A stretch of DNA of 64,000 nt from Bog-756 sp963725395. Lineage in GTDB: Bacteria; Actinomycetota; Acidimicrobiia; Acidimicrobiales; RAAP-2. Each line of letters starts with the position of its first letter. Position 1 is the first letter of the stretch. The DNA is taken from the NCBI GenBank assembly GCA_963725395.1, contig CAVRYH010000013.1, forward strand, positions 248,001 to 312,000. Reading direction: 5' to 3'. A program made the translations under genes and the position numbers. The notes below the pieces were generated by a model. The model saw only the letters and a program-made list of their open reading frames with translations, had not been told where the DNA came from and did no database searches. This document shows positions 9,290 to 17,413 of the stretch, in pieces.

Positions 9290-10150
9290 TCAGGATGCGG
9301 CAGCCCGGGGGATCTTGCGCATCAGCCCCTCCTGCACCAGGGAGACGACCAGCCTGCCCTCCCTGGTGAACAGGAAGCCGCGGGCCAGCCCCCGGGCACC
9401 GTCGGCCGTCGGGCTGTCCATGTCGTAGAGCAACCACTCGTCGGCCCGGAAGGGCCGGTGGAACCACATGCAGTGGTCGAGGCTGGCGCCCATGAAGTCG
9501 GCGTCGTCCCAGGTGACGTCGTGCGGGGCCAGCATGGTGTCGAATAGGGACATGTCCGAGGCGTAGGCGGCGATGCAGGCGTGGAGGAGGGGGTCGTCGG
9601 GCAGCGTCCCGTCGGCCCGGATCCACAGCCGCTGGATGGGTTCCTTGCTGGCCGAGCGACTGTAGGGGAGCTCGCCGATCGGTCGCTGGTCGATCGGATG
9701 GGGCTTGGCGAACCAGTCACCCAGGGACTCCCGGTAGGGCTCGAGCCTGGTGACGAGCGACTCGAGGCTGTCCGGGTCGGGAACGTCCGGCATGGGGAAC
9801 TGGTGTGACAGTCCCGGCTCGTCGACGTGGAACGAGGCCGAGAGGTTGAAGATGGCACGGCCGTGCTGGATGGCCACCACCCTCCGGGTGGTGAACGACC
9901 GGCCGTCCCGGATGCGGTCCACCTCGTAGAGGATAGGGACTGTCGGGTCACCCGGCCGCAGGAAGTAGGCGTGGAGGGAGTGGGGTCTGCCGATCTCCAC
10001 CGTGCGCCCGGCGGCCATCAGCGACTGGGCGGCGACCTGGCCGCCGAACACCCGCTGACGATCCTCGTTGGGGCTGACGCCGCGGAAGATGTTGACCTCG
10101 ATGGGCTCGAGGTCGAGCAGGTCGACGAGAAATTGGAGGGCATCACTCAC
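9290..10150 (-). CDS. tesB: Acyl-CoA thioesterase II (TesB family)
   Basis: TesB-type enzymes hydrolyse medium- and long-chain acyl-CoA to the free fatty acid and CoA. The 286-residue protein contains the two hotdog domains of the family: the first with RVFGGQVAAQ and the LHAYFLRPG strand, the second with the SLDHCMWFHRP and LYDMDSPTA segments that hold the active-site Asp/Thr region. The GTG start at 10150 begins MSDALQFL. It is divergent from the GH1 gene and converges on gltA, where a GAGGGG/CCCCTC hairpin (9270-9291) may act as terminator for both. Confidence 0.93.
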   Translation of the reverse strand: MSDALQFLVDLLDLEPIEVNIFRGVSPNEDRQRVFGGQVAAQSLMAAGRTVEIGRPHSLHAYFLRPGDPTVPILYEVDRIRDGRSFTTRRVVAIQHGRAIFNLSASFHVDEPGLSHQFPMPDVPDPDSLESLVTRLEPYRESLGDWFAKPHPIDQRPIGELPYSRSASKEPIQRLWIRADGTLPDDPLLHACIAAYASDMSLFDTMLAPHDVTWDDADFMGASLDHCMWFHRPFRADEWLLYDMDSPTADGARGLARGFLFTREGRLVVSLVQEGLMRKIPRAAAS

Positions 10151-10257
10151 CCCGCCATCCTTGCATCCAGGGGTGCGGCCACGGCGGCCGAGTCGACGAC
10201 GGCGGCGCGGACCGGGAGGCCGGCCGCCCGGTCCCGTCCCCGCTACGGTGGCCGATC

Positions 10258-11430
10258 GTGGCTGACTTCACGTTCCCGGACCGCTTCCTCTGGGGTGCGG
10301 CCACCGCCGCCCACCAGATCGAGGGTGGCAACGTCAACAACGACTGGTGGGCATTCGAGCACGACCCGACGTCGGGCTGCGTCGATGTGAGCGGCGACGC
10401 CTGCGACTCGTTCAATCGATTCGACGAGGACGTCGCCCTGGTGGCCGGACTGGGCCTCTCGGCCTACCGCTTCTCCCTCGAGTGGAGCCGCATCGAGCCC
10501 GAGGAGGGTGAGTTCTCGCTGGTGGCGCTCGACCATTACCGCCGGATGGCGGCCACCTGTCACGAGCACGGCATCCTGCCGGTGGTCACGTTCCACCACT
10601 TCACCCATCCCCGCTGGCTGGCCGCCGCCGGGTCCTGGGAGTCCGTCCGGTGCCCCGACCTCTTCGCCCGCTATTGCCAGCGGGCGACCGCCCACCTCGG
10701 GGACCTCATCGGCATCGCCTGCACCATCAACGAGCCCAACGTGGTGGCCACGATGGGATGGCGGCACGGCATCTTCCCACCGAGGGTCCGGGACCGGGAC
10801 CGCCGGGACGTCGTCAACCAGGCCCTCGTGACCGCCCACCGCCAGGCGGTCGACGCCATCCGGTCGGGCCCCGGTTCGGCCCCGGTCGGGCTGACCCTCT
10901 CGATGACCGACTACCAGCTCCAGCCGGGCGGCGAGGAGTGGCTCGAGCGGCTCCGCCGACCCTCCGAGGACGTGTTCCTCGAGGCCACCGGCGGGGACGA
11001 CTTCGTCGGGGTGCAGACCTACACCCGCATGCGGGTCGGCCCGGACGGCCCTCTGGCCGCGGCTGACGGGGTTCCCCGCACGCAGATGGGCTACGAGTTC
11101 TGGCCCGAAGCCCTCGAGGCCACCATCCGCCGGGCCACGGACCGGTCGGGTGGTCGGCCGGTCTATGTCACCGAGAACGGCGTAGGCACCGACGACGACC
11201 CGGCCAGGATCGAGTACGTCGGTCGGGCGCTGTCGGGAGTGGGGCGCTGCCTACGGGACGGGATCGACGTGCGCGGATACTTCTACTGGAGCCTCCTCGA
11301 CAATTTCGAGTGGGTGCTCGGCTACGGCCCGACATTCGGTCTGGTGGCTGTGGACCGGCGGACCTTCGAGCGGCGGCCGAAGCCGAGCGCGGCGTGGTTC
11401 GGGGGTGTGGCGGGCGCCAATGCCCTCTGA
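10258..11430 (+). CDS. Glycoside hydrolase family 1 (beta-glucosidase-like)
   Basis: GH1 enzymes are cytoplasmic retaining beta-glycosidases that cleave beta-glucosides or beta-galactosides. The 390-residue product starts FLWGAATAAHQIEG and has the acid/base Glu159 in TINEP and the nucleophile Glu306 in VTENG, with the sugar-binding FEWVLGYG at the end of the barrel. It is shorter than the usual 440-480 residues because loops in the middle of the barrel are trimmed. Substrate cannot be read from the sequence. The start is GTG; the gtrA-like gene follows. Confidence 0.92.
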   Translation: MADFTFPDRFLWGAATAAHQIEGGNVNNDWWAFEHDPTSGCVDVSGDACDSFNRFDEDVALVAGLGLSAYRFSLEWSRIEPEEGEFSLVALDHYRRMAATCHEHGILPVVTFHHFTHPRWLAAAGSWESVRCPDLFARYCQRATAHLGDLIGIACTINEPNVVATMGWRHGIFPPRVRDRDRRDVVNQALVTAHRQAVDAIRSGPGSAPVGLTLSMTDYQLQPGGEEWLERLRRPSEDVFLEATGGDDFVGVQTYTRMRVGPDGPLAAADGVPRTQMGYEFWPEALEATIRRATDRSGGRPVYVTENGVGTDDDPARIEYVGRALSGVGRCLRDGIDVRGYFYWSLLDNFEWVLGYGPTFGLVAVDRRTFERRPKPSAAWFGGVAGANAL

Positions 11431-11524
11431 GCTGGACTTGGAGCGCACCGCCGGCCCCGTCGGGGTGGACGGATCCGGGCCCGGCGGAGGCTGGCCTCGG
11501 CCCATGGAGGCTATGGTTTCCCCG

Positions 11525-12025
11525 ATGAGTGGACTGACCGAGCGCGTCGAGCACCTCTGGGAGAGGAGGCACACCCCCGAGGCCAAGCAGGTGATCCGCT
11601 ACACGATGGTGTCGGTCATCTCCACGATCGTCTCGTTCGCCGTCCTGGCCCTTGTGTTCGGCGTCCTCCACCTGTGGGGTGAGATCGCCAGCACGGTCTT
11701 CGCCAACGTGGTGGCGACCGTGCCCTCGTACTACCTCAATCGCATGTGGGTGTGGGGCAAAGGGGGACGGTCGCACCTGATGAAGGAGATCGTGCCGTTC
11801 TGGGTGATGGCGGCAGCCGGCATCGTGGTGTCCATCGGGGGCGCGGCCGTGGCCCGGCACATCGGAATCGAACACCACCTCAGCCACTTCGACCAGACCC
11901 TCGTCGTTCTCGGCGCGAACCTGATCTCCTTCGGGCTGTTCTGGGTGCTCAAGTACCTCCTCTACAACCGGCTCTTCCATGTCCACCCGGTCGAAGAGCT
12001 CGACGACCTCGTCGAAGCTGCGTAA
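11525..12025 (+). CDS. GtrA-like polytopic membrane protein
   Basis: GtrA-family proteins are small four-helix membrane proteins proposed to help flip or use polyprenyl-phosphate-linked sugars for cell-surface glycans. The 166-residue product has four hydrophobic segments and the family signature FANVVATVPSYYLNRMWVW in the second helix region. The ATG at 11525 is preferred because the open frame upstream reads as low-complexity sequence; an upstream start would overlap the GH1 gene. The neighbouring MptB-like gene, which also uses a polyprenyl-linked sugar, makes a surface-glycan role plausible but unproven. Confidence 0.87.
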   Translation: MSGLTERVEHLWERRHTPEAKQVIRYTMVSVISTIVSFAVLALVFGVLHLWGEIASTVFANVVATVPSYYLNRMWVWGKGGRSHLMKEIVPFWVMAAAGIVVSIGGAAVARHIGIEHHLSHFDQTLVVLGANLISFGLFWVLKYLLYNRLFHVHPVEELDDLVEAA

Positions 12026-12064
12026 CACCGCGACAGCGTTGACCTGCCGGGGTGCGGGGCCGAC

Positions 12065-12832
12065 GTGATCGGCGCGGTCACCCAGAGCGGGACCCTCGTC
12101 CTGGTTGTCGCCGTCTTCCTGGCCTGTGCCGTGGAGATGGTGGAGGCACTGACCATCGTGCTCGCCGTGGGGCTCACGCGCGGCTGGCGCTCCGCCCTCG
12201 AGGGCGTGGCCGCGGCCCTGGTGGCCCTGGCCTCACTGGTGGCCCTGCTCGGTCCGGCCCTGGTCCATCTGGTGCCGCTGGCCACGCTCCGGCTCGTCGT
12301 CGGGGGCCTGCTGTTGATCTTCGGGCTCCAGTGGTTGCGCAAGGCCGTCCTTAGGGCCGCGGGCCTGAAGGCCAAGCACGACGAGGACGCCATCTTCGGC
12401 GAACAGGTGGCGGCGCTGTCCGAGTCGCCACCGGCCGGCGCGAGAGATGCCACCGGATTCGTCGTGTCTTTCAAGGGCGTGTTCCTCGAAGGGATCGAGG
12501 TGGTCGTCGTGGTGCTCACCCTCGGCTCCACCTCCCATGATCTCGGACTGGCCGCCGCCGCGGCAGCTGCTGCGCTGGTCGTCGTCCTCATCGCCGGGCT
12601 GCTCGTGGCCCGCCAGCTGTCGTCGGTGCCCGAGAACGCCATGAAGATGGGGGTGGGACTGATGCTGGTCAGCTTCGGGACGTTCTGGGCCGGTGAGAGC
12701 ATCGGGGTCCGGTGGCCCGGCTCGGACCTCGCCATCCCCGTGCTGGTCTGTTTCTACGGCATGGTGGCCTGGATCCTCGTGGCGCGGCTCTCCGACCGGA
12801 CGGCCCCCGGCGTCGCCGGCGCGGGGGGATGA
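12065..12832 (+). CDS. Uncharacterised membrane protein with a twofold ExxE repeat
   Basis: This 255-residue protein has about six to seven hydrophobic helices arranged as two similar halves: VEMVEALTIVL (Glu24, Glu27) followed by a Gly-rich helix, then LEGIEVVVVVL (Glu142, Glu145) followed by another. Paired acidic motifs in repeated halves are typical of membrane transporters, for example FTR1-like or GDT1-like cation transporters, and it may be the uncharacterised COG4280-type family. That name is from memory and was not checked. A charged loop (about 95-130) separates the halves. It starts GTG and is followed three bases later by a small membrane protein gene. Confidence 0.82.
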   Translation: MIGAVTQSGTLVLVVAVFLACAVEMVEALTIVLAVGLTRGWRSALEGVAAALVALASLVALLGPALVHLVPLATLRLVVGGLLLIFGLQWLRKAVLRAAGLKAKHDEDAIFGEQVAALSESPPAGARDATGFVVSFKGVFLEGIEVVVVVLTLGSTSHDLGLAAAAAAAALVVVLIAGLLVARQLSSVPENAMKMGVGLMLVSFGTFWAGESIGVRWPGSDLAIPVLVCFYGMVAWILVARLSDRTAPGVAGAGG

Positions 12833-12835
12833 CGC

Positions 12836-13123
12836 GTGGCTGAGGTCCAGGGTCCGGGGTCGGGCGCCTCGGGGGTCCCGCCGGGCGCGACGCGCGGCTG
12901 GCCACGTCGGGCGGTGGCCGGATTCGGTCGCTTCTGGTGGGATTTCCTGATCGGGGACACCCCCGAGCTCTTCGTCGGTGCCGTGGCGGCGGTGGGCCTG
13001 GTCGCAGCTTTGTGCCTCGACCACGGGACCCGGGGCGCGGCGGCAGTGCTCCTCCTGCCGGTCCTGGTCGCCGGGCTGCTCACCGGATCGGTGTGGAGGG
13101 CGTCCCATCGGCATCCCCGATGA
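12836..13123 (+). CDS. Small membrane protein, partner of the ExxE-repeat protein
   Basis: A 95-residue product with a Gly/Pro-rich basic N-terminus, a short WWDFLIGDTPELFVG segment and two hydrophobic helices (about 45-62 and 66-84). The GTG start follows the upstream stop by three bases, so the two genes are probably co-transcribed and translationally coupled. WDFLIGDTPE-type segments occur in small proteins next to this membrane family, which hints at a subunit or accessory role. I do not recognise a named family. Confidence 0.7.
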   Translation: MAEVQGPGSGASGVPPGATRGWPRRAVAGFGRFWWDFLIGDTPELFVGAVAAVGLVAALCLDHGTRGAAAVLLLPVLVAGLLTGSVWRASHRHPR

Positions 13124-13157
13124 GGACAGGCGGCTCGCCCGCCGGTGCGGCCGGGAT

Positions 13158-13646
13158 TCAGTCCCTGAAGTTGTTGAACTGCAGCGGGATCCCGAAGTCC
13201 TCCGCCTTCAGCGCAGCGATGGCCGCCTGCAGGTCATCGCGCTTCTTGCCCGTCACCCGCAACTGGTCGCCCTGGGTCTGGGAGCTCACGCCCTTCAGGC
13301 CGAGATCCTTGACGAACCGGTTGATCTTCTTGGCGTGATCGGACGAGATACCGGCCTGTATGGTCAACCGCTGACGGGCCGCCCCGCGAGAGGCCTCCTC
13401 GATCTTGCCGACCTCGAATGACTTGAGCGAGACCTCACGCTTGACCAGCTTCTCCTGCAGCACCTGGTAGAGGGCGCGGAGCCGGTCCTCCGTGGACGAG
13501 TTGAGCAGGAGCTCCTTCTCCGTGAGCTCGACCGAGGAATCGGTCCCCTTGAAGTCGAAGCGGGTGGCGGCCTCGCGGTTGGCCTGGTCGACCGCATTGC
13601 GGACTTCCTGCATGTCAACTTCGGAGACGACATCGAAGGTGGGCAT
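13158..13646 (-). CDS. yajQ: YajQ family cyclic-di-GMP/nucleotide-binding protein
   Basis: YajQ proteins are two-domain, ferredoxin-fold cytoplasmic proteins that bind nucleotides or RNA; in Xanthomonas and Pseudomonas members bind cyclic di-GMP. The 162-residue product has the expected length and all family landmarks: MPTFDVVSEVD at the start, RFDFKGTD, KINRFVKDLGLKGV, QGDQLRVTGKKRDDLQ and the terminal FNNFRD. It converges on the small membrane-protein gene and is divergent from tRNA-Tyr, 44 bases away. Confidence 0.95.
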   Translation of the reverse strand: MPTFDVVSEVDMQEVRNAVDQANREAATRFDFKGTDSSVELTEKELLLNSSTEDRLRALYQVLQEKLVKREVSLKSFEVGKIEEASRGAARQRLTIQAGISSDHAKKINRFVKDLGLKGVSSQTQGDQLRVTGKKRDDLQAAIAALKAEDFGIPLQFNNFRD

Positions 13647-13690
13647 GTCGAAACAGTAGCGCCGCCCGACGGGTTAACCTTCCGGCCTGC

Positions 13691-13772
<82 letters not shown>

Positions 13773-13782
13773 CACAGAAGAG

Positions 13783-13822
13783 AGCCCCGGTCAGAGTGGA
13801 GGAAAACGTTCTGACCGGGGCT
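13783..13822 (+). terminator. Rho-independent-like terminator after tRNA-Tyr
   Basis: A perfect 12-base inverted repeat, AGCCCCGGTCAG (13783-13794) and CTGACCGGGGCT (13811-13822), with a 16-base loop and a short T run (TT) after it. It lies ten bases after the tRNA. Confidence 0.8.
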
Positions 13823-14524
13823 TTCGGCGTCCCGCGGTGAACCTCCTCGCACGCTCGAGCCGACCAGCAAACGCTCCCCCTTGCGTCGTTTCTGTCACGA
13901 CCGTGCAGTGGTGCACGAGACGACGATCCCGGGCGGAGCCGTTCGCCCGGGCAGGTCGGACAAGGACCAAGTGGTTCCGGGTGGGGGCGGTGTCTCAATC
14001 CGTCGACTTGGGAGACATTCGCCCTCGGGCAGGTCGGTGTCCCGTCGCGTTCTTCGGTCTCTTCCGTCGGGATCCCACCGATCTGGGTGGTGTGTTGTCG
14101 TCGCCGGCCCTCGTCGACGGCGCCGCCGAGCCGGTCTTCCTGCGCGCCGAGCATCCTTGTCGCGTCGACGGTCGTGCTTGTACCGGAGCAGGCGCAACGA
14201 GCACTGGGAACCGAACTCGCCGTCGCCAACATCACGCTGCTGAGGGTGATGATGCGACGCACGTCAACACGCGGGTGCGAATGGTCCTGTCCGTGGGCTC
14301 GACGCCAAGAATCGCGCCTCCCTGCGTGCCCGACCCGTCGAGCCGGATCGGCACCGGGTCGCGTTCCTCGACGGCCGTGGCGCGAGGCCACCTCTCCGAC
14401 CGGAAGGGAGGCGGACGATGACCAGCGATCCAGATGACGTCGTCGGTCCGCGACGGCCGGGGAATGCCCAGGTGGCGACCGCTCGTGGCCCCGGAGGGGC
14501 AGGTTGGCTGCCCGGGGGCGAGAC
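13823..14524. other. Gene-poor stretch, possible decayed gene
   Basis: About 700 bases between the tRNA-Tyr terminator and the mptB promoter hold no gene I can support. Open frames exist on both strands but are Arg/Pro/Ser-rich and lack motifs. One short protein-like patch is visible on the plus strand, with LVASTVVLVPEQAQRALG and LAVANITLLRVMMR around 14150-14270, without a matching start or stop. It could be the remains of a broken gene or simply chance. The phrase CGGGCAGGTCGG occurs twice (near 13950 and 14028). Confidence 0.4.
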
Positions 14525-14552
14525 TTGCCCCGCCCCGACCATTGGTTACAAT
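14525..14552 (+). promoter_or_regulatory. Putative sigma-A promoter of the mptB-like gene
   Basis: TTGCCC at 14525-14530 and TACAAT at 14547-14552 are 16 bases apart. The -10 differs from TATAAT at one base, which is striking in such GC-rich DNA. A leader of about 120 bases would precede the ATG at 14681. An in-frame ATG at 14564 would instead give an almost leaderless message. Confidence 0.65.
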
Positions 14553-14680
14553 GCCGTTACGGAATGGTTGCGGCCGGATTCTCGGTGGAGCGCGGGAGGA
14601 TCTGGCGAGGGGCACTGAGCAGTTGTGGCCCCGCGCCCGTGACACATCAGCGGTTCTATCGAGGAGATTCCCCCAACCTC

Positions 14681-16381
14681 ATGGCATCCGAGAAGACGGC
14701 CGGAACGGCGACCGGGCCACGACCGGCGCGGCCTGACGCGGCTGGTGGTGGCCCACGGGCCCTCGTCGGCGAGGTGGCCCGCGTCGGCGCGGGTTATCTC
14801 GATGCCCTCGCCTCTTCGGCGCGCCGGCGCATCGAGGCCGGCCGGGAACCGGTGGACATCCGGCCCACCGAAGAACCGGCGGGTGATCCGCCGCGTGGCC
14901 TGGTGCTCCGTCCCGCCCTCCTCGGCTTCGCCGCCATGCTCTGTATCGCGGTCGGTGCCTCCCTGCCGAGCTCACCGTTCAAGCTCGAGCTGCCCGGTGT
15001 GTGGTACTTCGGTGTGCCCGGCTCGCTCAACGGCACCCACTGGGGTCTGTACTTCACCCTGGCCGCCGTCTACGGCGGGCTGCTGCTGCTCATGAGGGTC
15101 TGGTGGGGGATGACCCGCCTGTACGCGCGGTGCCCGGGCATCGCCGTCAAGAAGATGATGTGGGTATTCGCCCTGTGGTCGTTGCCCATGTTGGTGATCG
15201 CCCCGCTCTTCAGCCGAGACGCATACTCGTATGCGGCCCAGGGCGAGATGGTCAGCCACCACATGAACCCCTACCTCTACGGGCCCTTCGAGCTGGGGAA
15301 CAACTCGTACACGGCGCCGGTCGACCCGCTGTGGGGTAACGCGCCGGCACCCTACGGGCCGTTGTTCCTCCAGGTCGACGGATTCTTCGCCCGCGTCACC
15401 TTCCACAACGAACTGGCCACCATCATCCTCCTCCGGTTGTTGGCGCTGGTCGGAGTGCTCCTGATCGCCTGGTGCGTGCCCCGCCTGGCCCGCCTGTACC
15501 ACCGCGACGGGGCCGAACTGTTCACCCTGATGGTGCTGAACCCGGTCACGCTGCTGCACCTGATCGGTGGCGCCCACAACGATGCGCTCATGGTGGGACT
15601 GTTGCTGGCCGGGCTCACCGCGGCCAAGGAGAAGCGCCCGGTGGTGGCCCTCGTGCTCTGCGCGTTGGCCACGGCCATCAAAGCCCCCGCCGCCATCGGG
15701 ATCCTCTACGTGGGATGGAGTTGGCTGGGCCCGGAGGCACCCGTGCGCGATCGCATCCGGCCGGTGGTCACCTCACTGCTCGTCGGTGCCGGCATCCTCG
15801 AGTTCTTCTCCTACGTGAGCGGGCTCGGTTGGGGCTGGGTGACGACGCTCGGGACCCCGGGCACCGTCAGGTCGTGGACCGCCCCCACGACGGGCCTCGC
15901 CATGCTGGCCACCGGCATCTTCCACTTTGCCCATCTCGGCGTCGGGCTCGGCGGCGTCCTCACGGTCGCCCGGTTCTTCGGCCTGCTCATCGCCGGCATC
16001 GCCGGGGTCTGGCTCCTGTTCAACAGTGACCGGATCGGCACGCTCAAGGCGGTGGGCATCACGCTCTTGGTCTTCGTCCTCCTCGGGCCGGTGGTCCAAC
16101 CGTGGTATCTCTCGTGGGGACTGATCCTGCTCGCACCAGTGGCGCTCGGGAGGCTCCGCTCCCTGATCGTGGGGCTGTCCATGGTGACCGCGTTCATCGA
16201 GCTGCCCGGAGGGTCCGACCTGGCGACGAGCCTGCTCCACGGTGATCCCCTTCTCATCGTGCTGACGCTGCTGTGGATCCTGGTGGTGCTCACCGTGCCG
16301 CTCTCCAGCTGGGAGCGCCCCGACCCCGCACTGGTGGACCTGGGGACCCCGGCGGGCCTGGCATCGACCGCACCGGCCTGA
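14681..16381 (+). CDS. MptB-like polyprenol-phosphomannose-dependent alpha-1,6-mannosyltransferase (GT-C)
   Basis: GT-C enzymes of this type use polyprenyl-phosphate mannose outside the membrane to extend the alpha-1,6-mannan core of lipomannan-like glycolipids in actinobacteria. The 566-residue product has a cytoplasmic N-terminal region (1-80) and about 12-13 membrane helices. The first extracytoplasmic loop carries FSRDAYSYAAQGEM and MNPYLYGP, the catalytic-loop signature of MptA/MptB. LLHLIGGAHNDALMVGLLLA and PWYLSWGLILLAP are further family landmarks. The start is uncertain: ATG 14681 gives a clean N-terminus, and ATG 14564 is also in frame. The acceptor cannot be inferred. Confidence 0.85.
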   Translation: MASEKTAGTATGPRPARPDAAGGGPRALVGEVARVGAGYLDALASSARRRIEAGREPVDIRPTEEPAGDPPRGLVLRPALLGFAAMLCIAVGASLPSSPFKLELPGVWYFGVPGSLNGTHWGLYFTLAAVYGGLLLLMRVWWGMTRLYARCPGIAVKKMMWVFALWSLPMLVIAPLFSRDAYSYAAQGEMVSHHMNPYLYGPFELGNNSYTAPVDPLWGNAPAPYGPLFLQVDGFFARVTFHNELATIILLRLLALVGVLLIAWCVPRLARLYHRDGAELFTLMVLNPVTLLHLIGGAHNDALMVGLLLAGLTAAKEKRPVVALVLCALATAIKAPAAIGILYVGWSWLGPEAPVRDRIRPVVTSLLVGAGILEFFSYVSGLGWGWVTTLGTPGTVRSWTAPTTGLAMLATGIFHFAHLGVGLGGVLTVARFFGLLIAGIAGVWLLFNSDRIGTLKAVGITLLVFVLLGPVVQPWYLSWGLILLAPVALGRLRSLIVGLSMVTAFIELPGGSDLATSLLHGDPLLIVLTLLWILVVLTVPLSSWERPDPALVDLGTPAGLASTAPA

Positions 16382-16386
16382 CCGGC

Positions 16387-16875
16387 TCAGAGCATCCGTT
16401 GGAGGACGGACACGTCCAGCCACCGGTTGAACTTGCGTCCGACCTCCCGCTCGACCCCGACCATGCGGAAGCCGCACGCCCGGTGCAGGGCGATCGAGGC
16501 CTCGTTGTCCCCTCCGATCCTGGCCACGACCGAGTGGAACCCGTGCCGGGTGGCCAGCGTGACGAGTTCTTCGAGCAGGCTCTTCCCCACGCCGTGGCCC
16601 TGATGGGCCCCGTCCACGTAGACCGAGTCCTCGACGGTTGTGGCGTAGGCCGGGCGATCCCGGTAAGCCGACAACGACCCGAAGCCGAGCACAATGGCCC
16701 GCTCGTCGACGGCGACAACTGCCGGGTGGGGGCCCCGGTGGTCGATCAGCCAGGCCGACTGCTCATCGGCTGACCTCGGCACCAGGTCGAACGTCGCCGT
16801 CGAGCCGGTAACCTCGGCGTTGTAGATCGACCGGATGGACTCGGCGTCGGCCGGTGTGGCCAGGCGGACTTGCAT
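16387..16875 (-). CDS. GNAT N-acetyltransferase (phosphinothricin acetyltransferase-like)
   Basis: A 162-residue acetyl-CoA-dependent N-acetyltransferase of the subfamily that includes phosphinothricin and methionine-sulfoximine acetyltransferases. The acetyl-CoA-binding motif is GHGVGKSLLEEL, preceded by the VEDSVYVD strand, and the C-terminal CGFRMVGVEREVGRKFNRW is typical of that subfamily. The natural substrate in non-antibiotic producers is usually an amino-acid analogue or unknown, so resistance should not be assumed. The gene converges on the mptB-like gene with five bases between stops. Confidence 0.88.
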   Translation of the reverse strand: MQVRLATPADAESIRSIYNAEVTGSTATFDLVPRSADEQSAWLIDHRGPHPAVVAVDERAIVLGFGSLSAYRDRPAYATTVEDSVYVDGAHQGHGVGKSLLEELVTLATRHGFHSVVARIGGDNEASIALHRACGFRMVGVEREVGRKFNRWLDVSVLQRML

Positions 16876-16900
16876 CCGGGAATGGTAGCCAGCGTTCCCG

Positions 16901-16932
16901 TTCTTCTCGCCGGGCCCCGGGTTCGCTATGAT
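16901..16932 (+). promoter_or_regulatory. Putative promoter of the tRNA-Thr/tRNA-Met operon
   Basis: TATGAT at 16927-16932 matches the -10 consensus at five of six positions and lies 30 bases before tRNA-Thr. The -35 region (TTCTTCTCG at 16901-16909) is only weakly like TTGACA. Confidence 0.5.
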
Positions 16933-16962
16933 TCCCTTTTTGCTGCTCGCTCGAGCCGCACT

Positions 16963-17035
16963 GCCCCCTTAGCTCAGTCGGCAGAGCACAGCCATGGTAA
17001 GGCTGGTGTCGTCGGTTCGATTCCGACAGGGGGCT
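16963..17035 (+). tRNA. tRNA-Thr (anticodon GGT)
   Basis: A 73-base tRNA with acceptor GCCCCCT/AGGGGGC, anticodon stem CAGCC/GGCTG with GGT at 16996-16998, and T arm GTCGG-TTCGATT-CCGAC. CCA is not encoded. tRNA-Met follows after seven bases. Confidence 0.97.
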
Positions 17036-17042
17036 CGCCCGT

Positions 17043-17119
17043 GGCGGCGTAGCTCAGTTGGTCAGAGCGCACGGCTCATAATCGTGAGGTCGCCGGTTCG
17101 AGCCCGGCCGCCGCTACCA
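17043..17119 (+). tRNA. tRNA-Met (anticodon CAT, elongator type)
   Basis: The acceptor GGCGGCG pairs with CGCCGCT (one G-T pair), the anticodon CAT lies at 17077-17079 in loop CTCATAA, and the T arm is GCCGG-TTCGAGC-CCGGC. CCA at 17117-17119 is encoded. The paired first acceptor base and the lack of the three G-C anticodon-stem pairs argue against an initiator tRNA; a lysidine-modified Ile tRNA cannot be fully excluded. Confidence 0.95.
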
Positions 17120-17178
17120 CTTTCGGACACACGGGACAGCACAGGCACTAGGCAACGAAGCACAGGCACAGCGATGAG

Positions 17179-17207
17179 CCCCTCCCGACCAGGCAGGTCG
17201 GGAGGGG
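17179..17207 (+). terminator. Strong hairpin terminator/attenuator between tRNA-Met and rpmG
   Basis: A perfect 12-base stem, CCCCTCCCGACC (17179-17190) and GGTCGGGAGGGG (17196-17207), with loop AGGCA and followed by GTTCT. It stands 41 bases before rpmG, so it ends or attenuates the tRNA transcript. Confidence 0.8.
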
Positions 17208-17248
17208 GTTCTGACGACTTAGACCGATTGAACGATTGAGGAGTCACC

Positions 17249-17413
17249 GTGGCAAAGAACGAGAAGCGCATCCAGGTCACTCTGGCCTGTGAGGTGTGTA
17301 AGAGGCGGAACTACATCACCACCAAGAACAAGCTGAACGACCGTGAGCGGATCGAGATGAAGAAGTTCTGTCGGTGGGACCGCCAGCACACCCTCCACAA
17401 GGAGACCCGCTAG
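17249..17413 (+). CDS. rpmG: 50S ribosomal protein L33
   Basis: L33 is a small zinc-ribbon protein near the E site of the large subunit. The 54-residue product (GTG start after a GAGGAG Shine-Dalgarno) has the N-terminal pair Cys14/Cys17 in ACEVCKRRNY. In the second knuckle Cys41 is kept, but the partner position is Asp44 (CRWD instead of CxxC), so zinc binding may be impaired or altered. The C-terminal HTLHKETR is typical. Its place between tRNA-Met and tRNA-Trp upstream of secE is conserved in actinobacteria. Confidence 0.95.
   Translation: MAKNEKRIQVTLACEVCKRRNYITTKNKLNDRERIEMKKFCRWDRQHTLHKETR

Noticed and set aside
16387..16875. Antibiotic (phosphinothricin) resistance gene
   Set aside because: The subfamily fits, but such acetyltransferases are common housekeeping genes with other substrates, and nothing nearby suggests resistance.
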